This document shows positions 50,728-59,630 of a stretch of DNA of 64,000 nucleotides, one piece after another. Source of the stretch: Aestuariibaculum sp. M13 (GTDB lineage Bacteria; Bacteroidota; Bacteroidia; Flavobacteriales; Flavobacteriaceae); NCBI RefSeq assembly GCF_024723255.1, contig NZ_JANIAC010000002.1, forward strand, positions 620,001-684,000. Direction: 5' to 3'. The notes under the pieces were generated by a model. It did no database searches and was not told the origin of the DNA. It saw only the letters and a list, made by a program, of their open reading frames with translations. The position numbers and the translations under genes are program-made. Position 1 is the stretch's first letter; every line of letters starts with the position of its first letter.

Positions 50728-52977
50728 CTATTTATGTATTTCTATAACAACCTCTTTTTCAATATGCCTTGAAGAATTCCCTAACTTAAGAATATACGTT
50801 CCCGGTTCTACTAACCAACTTTTTTTAACCTCGTTATAATAAGCTAATTCTTTAACCGGTAGTGTCATAACTACTTCCTGATCTTCACCTTGTTTTACAA
50901 ATACTTTTTTAAAACCTTTTAGCTCTTTGGCGGCCTTCTCGACATAAGATTCGGGGTCGCTAACGTAAAGCTGCGCCACTTCCTTTCCACTAAAGTCACC
51001 CGTATTTTTCACTTTGAAAGAAACCTGAATAACCTCATCTGTTTTATAAGTAGACTTATTGGTTTTTAAATCTGAAAACTCAAAATTCGTATAAGATAAT
51101 CCGTAGCCAAAAGGATATAACGGCGCTATATTTTTGGTGTCGAACCAACGATAACCAACAAGAATGCCTTCGGTATAATTAACCGATTCGTCACCAGGAA
51201 AACTATGTGTGGCATGTGCTGGTGAGTCTTCCAGTTTTTTAGGCATGGTCCATGGTAATTTACCTGACGGGTTTACATTTCCTAAAATAACATCTGCCAG
51301 AGCATTTCCACCTTCCGATCCGTTGAACCAGCTCCAGATTAGCACTGATGATTTTTGACTGATATTTTGAATATCGAAAGGTGCTCCTGCTATAATAACT
51401 ACAATAGTATTCGGGTTAACCTCAAGAACTTTTTCGATAAGTTCCTCCTGACCAAAGGGTAATTTTAAACTCGCTCTGTCTGATGCTTCTGTTTCATAAT
51501 CTCTGTTTGATCCGGCGAAAATAATGGCCACATCAGAGCTTTTAGCGGCCTTTATAGCCTCTTCTAACATATCGGGTTCCAGCTTATCAATAGTTACAGG
51601 CCCATTAAGTGTAATATCGCCTAGTTTTGCCTTTTCATCGTTAGAATAACGCTCTAAATACCCCTCGGCATAATTAATGGTTACCGATTCTGGTAATCGG
51701 TTTTGTAATCCTTCAAGAGGTGTGACTTCACGTTTGGTTTTCACACCAGCTCCAAATCCGCCCAAAGCATTTTTCTTTTTAGCATTGTTACCAATAACCG
51801 CAATACTTTTAACACCGTCTAGTTTTATTGGCAATTGATTGTTCTCATTTTTAAGCAACACTACCGATTCGGCTGCTATTTTGTATGCATCCTGAAAATG
51901 ATCTTCTGTATTGATACTTCCTTTTGCACGACCAGCATCGTCTATACTTTTTAAACTAAACATGAGTTGTAAAACACGTTTTACATGTACATCGACATCG
52001 GCTTCAGCTATAACACCAGATTTTACTTTTTCTATCAAGGCATCGGCGTAATAGAATTCGTTAAAGGGCTTAGGTGTACCCATTTCAACATCCAGTCCGT
52101 TTTCTATAGATTTTTTAGTATCATGAACTGCTGCCCAATCGGAAATAACAATGCCTTTAAAACCCCATTCATCACGCAACACATCATTTAGCATATAACC
52201 ATTTTCACATAAATATTCACCCCTAAATTTATTATAAGCTCCCATAAAACTGTAAGCCTGTGCTTCCTGAACAGCGGCTTTAAAGGCTGGCAAATAAATT
52301 TCACGAAGTGCTCTTTCATCAATTTGAACATCGACATAATCTCTATGTGTTTCCTGGTTGTTAGCGGCATAATGTTTAACACAAACCGCTACGTCGTTCT
52401 CCTGAACACCAACAATAAAAGGCACGGTTAATTTCTTGTTTAAGAACGGATCTTCGGTAAAATACTCGTAAGTTCTTCCTCCTAAAGGCGTCCTGATAAT
52501 ATTGATGGCAGGAGACAGTAAAACATCTTTATCCCTAGCTATAGCCTCCTCTCCTACACTGGTCCCAAACAAATACGATAACTCGGTATTCCAGGTAGCA
52601 GCCAGCCCGCCACCGGCAGGGTAATAGGTTGCAAAATCGTTATCCCATCCTGCAGCCGCCCAAGAATCTCTGGAAATTTCTTCTCTTACCCCTAAAGGCC
52701 CATCGGCCATGGTAAGTTCCGGAATTCCTAAACGCTCAATGGCTTTTGTTGCAAACATACTGTTACCATGTAGCATGCCCGTTTTTTCTTCAATCGTCAT
52801 TAAAGCAATAAGGCTATCTATTTTAGAATCATATGCATTGGTTATCGGCACTCCTTGGTAGGTAACCTCAACCGTTTCTTTGGGTTTTATCGGTTCTGTT
52901 TCTTTTTCATTTTGCTTACACGAAGATGCAAACAAAAACGCAGATAAAACCGTCATGTACATTACATGCTTTTTCAT
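50728..52977 (-). CDS. GH3 beta-glucosidase
   Basis: A 749-residue lipoprotein with signal MKKHVMYMTVLSAFLFASSC (Cys20). The first barrel domain has LTMADGPLGVREEIS and KHYAANNQETHRDYVD, with nucleophile Asp280 in GIVISDWAAVH. The second alpha/beta domain (about 380-600) contains AGSNRDYETEASDRASL, with the Glu acid/base region. A fibronectin type III domain ends the protein (about 640-745). It would release glucose from backbone oligosaccharides in the periplasm. It is 15 bases upstream of the GH5 gene and 50 bases downstream of GH31. Confidence 0.92.
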   Translation of the reverse strand: MKKHVMYMTVLSAFLFASSCKQNEKETEPIKPKETVEVTYQGVPITNAYDSKIDSLIALMTIEEKTGMLHGNSMFATKAIERLGIPELTMADGPLGVREEISRDSWAAAGWDNDFATYYPAGGGLAATWNTELSYLFGTSVGEEAIARDKDVLLSPAINIIRTPLGGRTYEYFTEDPFLNKKLTVPFIVGVQENDVAVCVKHYAANNQETHRDYVDVQIDERALREIYLPAFKAAVQEAQAYSFMGAYNKFRGEYLCENGYMLNDVLRDEWGFKGIVISDWAAVHDTKKSIENGLDVEMGTPKPFNEFYYADALIEKVKSGVIAEADVDVHVKRVLQLMFSLKSIDDAGRAKGSINTEDHFQDAYKIAAESVVLLKNENNQLPIKLDGVKSIAVIGNNAKKKNALGGFGAGVKTKREVTPLEGLQNRLPESVTINYAEGYLERYSNDEKAKLGDITLNGPVTIDKLEPDMLEEAIKAAKSSDVAIIFAGSNRDYETEASDRASLKLPFGQEELIEKVLEVNPNTIVVIIAGAPFDIQNISQKSSVLIWSWFNGSEGGNALADVILGNVNPSGKLPWTMPKKLEDSPAHATHSFPGDESVNYTEGILVGYRWFDTKNIAPLYPFGYGLSYTNFEFSDLKTNKSTYKTDEVIQVSFKVKNTGDFSGKEVAQLYVSDPESYVEKAAKELKGFKKVFVKQGEDQEVVMTLPVKELAYYNEVKKSWLVEPGTYILKLGNSSRHIEKEVVIEIHK

Positions 52978-53027
52978 TTGTTATTAGTTTAAGTTAAAGC
53001 CTGAAAAGACTTTCTAAATAATTTGGT

Positions 53028-55904
53028 TTAGTTGTTTTTTAATGAAATAATCTGAGATTCTCCATTATATTTAACCGTTATTCCCTGAGGATCGAACTGA
53101 AAAGGTTTGGGTTCTTCTTGACTCACCGGAACAACAATAAATATTCTGTTTTTCAGGACACCTTCAAAAGTTCCCTGTCTTTCACCTATGGTTAAAGTTT
53201 CTTCTGTATCATTATAGCTAAATGAAATGGTTGCATACGCGTCCTTTTCATAATTATAATTCACACCTTCATCTTCGTATAATTCAAATTGTCCGTCTTT
53301 ACCTTTGTAAACAAACAACGTCATGGTTTCTGCAGGTTTTTCATCGGTATACTGAATCTCCGGCCCCACAGGAATTATCGCGCCTTCAGGAATAAATAAA
53401 GGAATTTGCTCGTAAGGAGCTTCAATATTTAGATGTTGACCTCCCTGTATATAGGCTCCCGAATAAAAATCGTACCAATTGCTTGTTTTAGGAAAATATA
53501 CCTGTCTGTTTCTGGCTTCGTATTGGTATATAGGGCAAACCATTATGGAAGGCCCAAACATGAACTGATCGCTAATATTTTGAACCTTACTATCATTTTG
53601 ATAATCCATTACCAAAGGGCGCATAATGGTATAATCGTCGAAATAGGTCTTTCCCGCCAAACTATAGATATACGGCATGAGTCGATACCTTAAATTGGTA
53701 TAATACACAATAGATTGATATGCCGGGTGACCTTTAGGAGCAATATTCCAGACTTCACGAAACGGAAATTGCCCATGCGCTCTAAATAGTGGCGTAAAAG
53801 CTCCAAATTGATACCAACGGGTATTTAACTCGCGCCACTCTTTGTAATCGGCATTTTCTTGTCCGTTTTTATAATATTCAACTTGAGCGGCAACATAGCG
53901 GTCCTCAACACAAAACCCGCCAATATCCATGGTCCAGTAAGGAATTCCGCTAACTGAAAAATTTAATCCTGCAGCCAGTTGCGCTTTCATATCTTCCCAA
54001 CGGGTAGCAATATCGCCACTCCAGGTAGCTGTAGAATACCGTTGTAATCCTGCAAATCCCGAACGCGTTAAAAGGAACACCCTTTTATTCGGGTTAACAT
54101 CACGCTGCCCATTATAAATAGCTTCGGCATTCATTAAAGCATAAGTATTAAAAAACTCGGTTGAAGGCCCTAAAGCCGTTGGACCCTGAAGTGATTTTCG
54201 ATAATCCATATCTGTACAATCAAGTACATTTGGCTCGCTGGCATCCATCCACCAGGCATCAATATTTAATGGATAATAATGTTCATAAATTTGATTCCAA
54301 AACAGTTTTCTGGCTCCTGCAGAATAGGCATCGTAAAACGATCCTATATAGCCAGGTCCTACCCAATCGCGTATACTATCCTTTATGGCTTGTTGGTACA
54401 TCCAGCCTTTTCCATCAAATTCTTTAAAGTGTTCTGTGTTTTTATAAAATTTAGGCCAGACCGAAATCATCATTTTACCATGCATGGCGTGAATAGAATC
54501 GACCATAGCCTTTGGATCTGGAAAACGTGCTTTATCAAATTCATGACTTCCCCACTGGTCTTCTTCCCAATGATTCCAGTCTAAAACAATATTATCGATA
54601 GGTATTTCGCGTTCTCTGAATTCTTTAAGCACGCCTAAAATCTCATCTTCGGTTTTATAACGCTCACGGCTTTGCCAATACCCCATGGCCCATTTTGGCA
54701 TAATTGGAGATTTTCCGGTAAGGGTTCGGTACCCTTTTATAACTTCATCCATGTTATCCCCATGAACAAAGTAATAATTTAAAGACTTGTTCATCTCACT
54801 CCACCATACCTGTTTCCCTAATTCTAATTCCGGCTGGGGTGTTCTAACACGTAATCCGCAATACGAAGTTCCTCCGTTCGGTTTCCATTCTATGCGCAAT
54901 GGCACTCGTTTTCCTTGTTCTAAATTAAAATTAAATTTATAAGCATTCGGGTTCCACGCGGTTCGCCAGCGTTCTGGCACAACCAATTCGTTATTTACAA
55001 AAACCTTTATATATCCGGCATAATAGAGAATGAATTTAAATTCGCCTGTTTCTTGAGCTTCTATATCACCTTCATAAACCACATTGGCATTTTTTAAAGG
55101 AATATCTTTTGGCAAATTCTTGATGCTTTTCTGGTCTTCAAAAAAGATTGAAGGCTCCTTTCTTATAATATCATTCTGAATTTCTGATGCCGCGTATGTT
55201 CCTGTTAACCCACCTGATTCTCCGTTTTTATCATAGAGTTTAAACACGTCGTTTAATTGTTGATAAGAACGGCTATCACCAAATCGGCTTAACGAATAGC
55301 TATCCCAAAGCAGACCGTAATTTTTATTTGATACGATAAAAGGAACAGACACTTTAGTGTTGTACTGAAATAACTCTTCACTTTTATTTTTATAATTAAA
55401 CTCATCAGACTGGTGCTGACCAAGCCCATAAAAAGCTTCGTCGTCTGGCGACTCAAAAATCTGACGCACGGTTTGGCCTTTTGTTCCTTCTACCTCTATA
55501 GATGTAAAGGTTTTTCCTCCTCCAGCGACTTCTGTTAAAACCGCCTGATCATTTTTGTCTTTAAAACAAATACCTCCATCTATTTTTGAAACCCAAACGC
55601 TAAGTTTAGAAGTTTTCAATATAATAGAATCCTGATGTTCTTTAACAGAAAAAGGTACTGTTTCTTGATCAGGTACAATAATTAAACTGGAATCCTTTGG
55701 AAATTCATTTTCAGGTGTTGCCGAAACATGTATGAGCTCCTCTCCCAACACCTTTAATTTCATTTTTTTTACTTGTGTATCTGGATTGTTTAAACTTATA
55801 ACAATACCATCTTGAACCTGATTATAATTTTTATTTTCACAAGAGTATATTATGAATAAAAGAAAAATTAATGGATATAATATTTTCATTTTTGAATATT
55901 TCAT
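53028..55904 (-). CDS. GH31 alpha-xylosidase with PA14 insert
   Basis: A 958-residue lipoprotein with signal MKYSKMKILYPLIFLLFIIYSC (Cys22). After the N-terminal beta domain comes an inserted PA14-like module (about 278-355, EFKFILYYAGYIKVFVNNEL, LRIEWKPNGG), then the GH31 barrel (about 400-770): nucleophile Asp554 in WWMDASEPN, acid/base Asp631 in TATWSGDIATRW. PA14 in this position is a known feature of xyloglucan-specific alpha-xylosidases such as CjXyl31A. It removes the non-reducing-end xylose. It starts about 170 bases after the surface-protein gene, past a hairpin. A second in-frame ATG is at codon six. Confidence 0.92.
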   Translation of the reverse strand: MKYSKMKILYPLIFLLFIIYSCENKNYNQVQDGIVISLNNPDTQVKKMKLKVLGEELIHVSATPENEFPKDSSLIIVPDQETVPFSVKEHQDSIILKTSKLSVWVSKIDGGICFKDKNDQAVLTEVAGGGKTFTSIEVEGTKGQTVRQIFESPDDEAFYGLGQHQSDEFNYKNKSEELFQYNTKVSVPFIVSNKNYGLLWDSYSLSRFGDSRSYQQLNDVFKLYDKNGESGGLTGTYAASEIQNDIIRKEPSIFFEDQKSIKNLPKDIPLKNANVVYEGDIEAQETGEFKFILYYAGYIKVFVNNELVVPERWRTAWNPNAYKFNFNLEQGKRVPLRIEWKPNGGTSYCGLRVRTPQPELELGKQVWWSEMNKSLNYYFVHGDNMDEVIKGYRTLTGKSPIMPKWAMGYWQSRERYKTEDEILGVLKEFREREIPIDNIVLDWNHWEEDQWGSHEFDKARFPDPKAMVDSIHAMHGKMMISVWPKFYKNTEHFKEFDGKGWMYQQAIKDSIRDWVGPGYIGSFYDAYSAGARKLFWNQIYEHYYPLNIDAWWMDASEPNVLDCTDMDYRKSLQGPTALGPSTEFFNTYALMNAEAIYNGQRDVNPNKRVFLLTRSGFAGLQRYSTATWSGDIATRWEDMKAQLAAGLNFSVSGIPYWTMDIGGFCVEDRYVAAQVEYYKNGQENADYKEWRELNTRWYQFGAFTPLFRAHGQFPFREVWNIAPKGHPAYQSIVYYTNLRYRLMPYIYSLAGKTYFDDYTIMRPLVMDYQNDSKVQNISDQFMFGPSIMVCPIYQYEARNRQVYFPKTSNWYDFYSGAYIQGGQHLNIEAPYEQIPLFIPEGAIIPVGPEIQYTDEKPAETMTLFVYKGKDGQFELYEDEGVNYNYEKDAYATISFSYNDTEETLTIGERQGTFEGVLKNRIFIVVPVSQEEPKPFQFDPQGITVKYNGESQIISLKNN

Positions 55905-56035
55905 TTGGTAGCATTTACTTCAATACACTCTCTATTTTTAGCACAAAAAAAACGCAACAAAACCCTGTAAACAAACCTCATAAGATTTATTCAATTCGTT
56001 TCATGCTGTTATTAGATAAATGTATTTTTAGATTA

Positions 56036-56066
56036 TCCGGGGATATACCAGCAGCACATCCCCGGA
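56036..56066 (-). terminator. Intercistronic hairpin between the transport/binding genes and the enzyme genes
   Basis: A GC-rich 9-base-pair stem has arms TCCGGGGAT (56036-56044) and ATCCCCGGA (56058-56066) with a 13-base loop. It begins eight bases after the stop of the surface lipoprotein (56075). The following minus-strand bases are AT-rich without a long T-run, so it may be a leaky terminator or an mRNA-stabilising structure rather than a full stop. Confidence 0.6.
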
Positions 56067-56074
56067 CTTTAATT

Positions 56075-58006
56075 TTATGATTTAGGAACAAATACCCAGG
56101 TAATCCAGAAAGCATCTTCTCCTGATCCGGCAGGGTCTCTGTTTGCTTGTAGTAACAAAGCTCCTGGTTCAATTTTAAAAGTTCTGATTGCGGTCCAGTC
56201 TGCCACGTAATTATCACCAACAAGGCTTCCGTTTACCTCATGAGTTGCAGACCAAGGATGTAACATTTCGGCAGTTATCGTTAATTCACCTTCAGTTACA
56301 CTCCAGTTTCCTGTTAACTGCACCATAGATCCCGTATCTGCCCACTGGTTAACAACCATAGTACCATCGGCATTAAACGTCATATCTCCATAATCGACGC
56401 CTACATCTCCTGCTGCATATTGATCACCAGGCATTGGATTCCAAGCCCAGGTGGCAAAATCGGAATAAATTGTAGGCCCTTGTAAAGCACCATAACTGGT
56501 TGCTACATCGTAAGTTCTATTAGAATCTAATACCCATGTGTTACTGGTTAAAATTGACTTAACCTCAGCATCTGGGTCGGTATCTCCATTATCTAAAACA
56601 AAGTGGAATACCATATATTCACTTTTACCAGATTCATCTCGTTTACCAAACCAAATATCTGTAACGACAGAACCTGTAGTGGCAGTTTTAACAATTTTCC
56701 ATTGGTTTTCTGATGTGGTCCCCACAGTTGCCCATGAACTTCCAATAGGGAAATAAGGTGTTATACCTTCAAAGGAAATTATGTTGGTTGATTGATCTGT
56801 TGTATAAGTTCCAGACATTTCTGTTCCATTACTGTCTATTGTTGTTACAGTACCATCGTTAGAAAACGTAATTTTATTATTTATAACAGTTGCCTGATCC
56901 GCAGAAGTGTACCCTGGCCAACCGGCAGCTTCATAGTCAGCAGCTGTTTGCCAACCATTTAATAACGTTCCGTTTAAGTCAGTCCAGTCGAAAGGACTAT
57001 CCGGGCTTAAATGCCAGGTTTTTGTGGTCGTTGTTGTAGTAGATAATAAATCGCCAACTGTACCCCCATTTAAATCAATATCCGGTGTTGGATCTGGTAC
57101 ATCTTCAGGCACCCAATTGTCGTTATAATTTTTAGAAATGAAATTAAATACTAATAATACGCGGCCACCACAACCATCTTTTCTAAACACCCCTAATTGC
57201 ATAGTATCTTCGGTAAGCGAAAAAAGTTTAGCATCAGACCAGCTTTCAACACAATCCTGATTTCCAAAATCATGTAACATGGTCGCATCTGTAAAAGTTA
57301 AGGTGTGATTATCTTTATCTAAAAAGTAGGTTCCTTCTTCATTTGTCCCCGTTGATAAATTGTTTGTAGTTACAAAAGGACCTCCATCCAAACTAAAGGT
57401 CATGGTTCCAAAATCTTCTGCACCGTTAGGGAATAACCATTCATTACCATTCCAATCGGGATTCCAGTTCCAGCAATCTCCGCCATAACATCCTCCATCT
57501 CCACCTTCAAGCCATCCCATATCTGTACCATAAAAATACATAGGGCCTGCAAAGTACTTAGAAACCCCTTCAGCATTTAAATCTAAATACCAGGTTTTAG
57601 AATTGCCAACCCCTCCGGATAGATACGTCCATAAAGGATCGTTTACATAGTTTAAATTATCGTCGGTTACCGTTATGGTTACGGGATCTAATTCAACCAA
57701 TCCTCCAGCGGTTACAGCCGTTATTTTTATGGTATAATCGCCTTTGAAAGCGTATTGAACTGTTTCCTGTTTTTTGTTAGACCGTCCTGTTCCATAATCC
57801 CAGGTAAGGGTAACCCCATCGGTAAGATTGGTCATATTTACGGTATTCCCTCCCGGATCTACTGCAAAATCCTGAGAAATTTCAAACTTAATTTCAGATT
57901 TATCGGGCAACTTACCTAAAGAGTAGGTTTCCGGATCACATGATGAAGCCAGGTAAGCAATACCTAACGTCAACATTAAAGCTATAAATATTTTAATTTT
58001 TTTCAT
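56075..58006 (-). CDS. Surface glycan-binding lipoprotein with PKD domain and three TW-modules
   Basis: A 643-residue outer-membrane lipoprotein candidate with signal MKKIKIFIALMLTLGIAYLASSC (Cys23). A PKD-like domain spans about 45-115 (VNMTNLTDGVTLTWDYGTG, YTIKITAVTAGG). Then three similar modules each start with a Thr-Trp motif (KTWYLD at 137-142, KTWHLS at 329-334, NTWVLD at 489-494) and contain a strand-turn of the type MTF-x-x-DG (202, 380 and near 544). This is the position of SusE/SGBP-type glycan-binding proteins after SusD. No catalytic signature is visible. The Trp-rich surface suggests sugar binding. Confidence 0.75.
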   Translation of the reverse strand: MKKIKIFIALMLTLGIAYLASSCDPETYSLGKLPDKSEIKFEISQDFAVDPGGNTVNMTNLTDGVTLTWDYGTGRSNKKQETVQYAFKGDYTIKITAVTAGGLVELDPVTITVTDDNLNYVNDPLWTYLSGGVGNSKTWYLDLNAEGVSKYFAGPMYFYGTDMGWLEGGDGGCYGGDCWNWNPDWNGNEWLFPNGAEDFGTMTFSLDGGPFVTTNNLSTGTNEEGTYFLDKDNHTLTFTDATMLHDFGNQDCVESWSDAKLFSLTEDTMQLGVFRKDGCGGRVLLVFNFISKNYNDNWVPEDVPDPTPDIDLNGGTVGDLLSTTTTTTKTWHLSPDSPFDWTDLNGTLLNGWQTAADYEAAGWPGYTSADQATVINNKITFSNDGTVTTIDSNGTEMSGTYTTDQSTNIISFEGITPYFPIGSSWATVGTTSENQWKIVKTATTGSVVTDIWFGKRDESGKSEYMVFHFVLDNGDTDPDAEVKSILTSNTWVLDSNRTYDVATSYGALQGPTIYSDFATWAWNPMPGDQYAAGDVGVDYGDMTFNADGTMVVNQWADTGSMVQLTGNWSVTEGELTITAEMLHPWSATHEVNGSLVGDNYVADWTAIRTFKIEPGALLLQANRDPAGSGEDAFWITWVFVPKS

Positions 58007-58030
58007 CTTTAATAATTAGTTTAGTTATTA

Positions 58031-59617
58031 TTACCAACCTTGATTTTGTTTTAAAACACCACTAGATAGAGTTATCTGAGTATTTGGTATTTGCTGTAAA
58101 CCTTTAGTCGTTTCAATATTACTTGCAGAAATGGTTTTAGTCTCTTCTACTCCACCACTTAAAAGTATTGTGGACTCTGCAATGGTTGCTGCGGCTGTAC
58201 TCACACCTTGTCTTAATAAATCCCAATATCTAACGCCTTCTAAAGCAAACTCTAGATAACGTTCTTCTAAAATATTAGCCTGAGACACTGTTTTTGATAC
58301 AAAATTTCCCTGATAAGCACGTTGTCTCACCTTGTCATAATAGGCCTGTGCATTACCACTTCCTAATTCGGCAGCCATTAAAAGGACATCTGCATAACGC
58401 ATTACTACATAATCCTGATATTGATTAATTTGAAAATCGCTCACTCCATATTGGTTAACAGAAGACACGGTATTTCCTTCTTCGTCTACCATAGACATTG
58501 GGGTATACTTTTTATTATAGTAGCCGGTGTATTCACGCTGATTATCAATTTTATCGAAGGGAATTTCTTCATCGTCTATACTAATTATACTAGCGGATCT
58601 TCTGGTGTCGTTTTCATTGTAAGCATTCCATAATTTTGGATTTACCGTAATTCCCCAACCACTACCATAAGGCAATGAGGTAAACTCACGCATTCCGAAC
58701 ATAACTAACCAGTGGTTGCCATCTGTATTTCCATTATAATCACTGGTATAGGTATAACGAATTGAAAAAACAACTTCTTTGTTATCTTCACCGGCAAAGT
58801 TTTCTACAGAAGCTGCTGGCCATAGCGTTGAAAAATCGCTAACCAAATCATGACCACTTGAAGAAATAACATCTTCAAGATGAGCCAAGGTCTGAGATTT
58901 TGTAACCACGCCAACCAAATCGGTTGCGCTATAATACCCCGTGTAATATAAAAACACTCGCGCTAATAACGATTTTGCAGCCCATTTAGTGACTCTTCCC
59001 GTTTCAACCGAAGTATAGGCATCGGATGGCAAATTCTCCGCAGCAAACGATAAATCTTCGGCAATTACTGTGTATACTTCATCTGGAGTTGCCTGAGGTA
59101 CGTTTTCGGTTGTTGGTTCAATGACTAAAGGAATATTTCCCCATAATCTAACCATTTCAAAATACAGGTAAGCACGAATAAATCGAACTTCAGATTCATA
59201 ACCGGCACGTAGTGCATCATCACCCTCCCAGTCGATTTGATCCATTTTTAAAAGGAATACATTGCAACGGTACAAGGCTTTATAGTAATTTATCCAGTTA
59301 CTATTATATAAATCAACGTAAGACGGCGCCCGAGTAATATCGAACTCGTCGATAGCTGCATAATTATACCCATCGGCATTTCCTGTTCCTCCAAAACAAT
59401 TATCAGACATAACCTCACTTACTACAGGAATTCCTATTCCTGATGCTCCTGAAACTACCTGTAATCCGTCGTAACAGCCTACTAAAGCCGATTTGGCATC
59501 GTTTACATTTAAATAAAATGTAGTATCGGTTTGTTCTGTATAAGGTTCGGTGTCCAGACTACAAGATCCTAAAGTTAAAACTCCCAAACCTAATATGTAT
59601 AAAAATATATTTTTCAT
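58031..59617 (-). CDS. susD-like: SusD/RagB-family glycan-binding lipoprotein
   Basis: A 528-residue outer-membrane lipoprotein that caps the SusC pore and captures oligosaccharides. Signal MKNIFLYILGLGVLTLGSC gives a lipid anchor at Cys19. The N-terminal TPR-like part contains YTEQTDTTFYLNVNDAKSAL, WINYYKALYRCNVFLLKM and FIRAYLYFEMVRLWGNIPLV, and the C-terminal part holds DVLLMAAELG, YLEFALEGVRYWDLLRQGV. A longer frame up to 59644 overlaps SusC, but ATG 59617 gives the normal signal peptide and lies 13 bases after the SusC stop. The gene is the partner of SusC at 59631. Confidence 0.94.
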   Translation of the reverse strand: MKNIFLYILGLGVLTLGSCSLDTEPYTEQTDTTFYLNVNDAKSALVGCYDGLQVVSGASGIGIPVVSEVMSDNCFGGTGNADGYNYAAIDEFDITRAPSYVDLYNSNWINYYKALYRCNVFLLKMDQIDWEGDDALRAGYESEVRFIRAYLYFEMVRLWGNIPLVIEPTTENVPQATPDEVYTVIAEDLSFAAENLPSDAYTSVETGRVTKWAAKSLLARVFLYYTGYYSATDLVGVVTKSQTLAHLEDVISSSGHDLVSDFSTLWPAASVENFAGEDNKEVVFSIRYTYTSDYNGNTDGNHWLVMFGMREFTSLPYGSGWGITVNPKLWNAYNENDTRRSASIISIDDEEIPFDKIDNQREYTGYYNKKYTPMSMVDEEGNTVSSVNQYGVSDFQINQYQDYVVMRYADVLLMAAELGSGNAQAYYDKVRQRAYQGNFVSKTVSQANILEERYLEFALEGVRYWDLLRQGVSTAAATIAESTILLSGGVEETKTISASNIETTKGLQQIPNTQITLSSGVLKQNQGW

Positions 59618-59630
59618 GTTTTCCAGTTTT

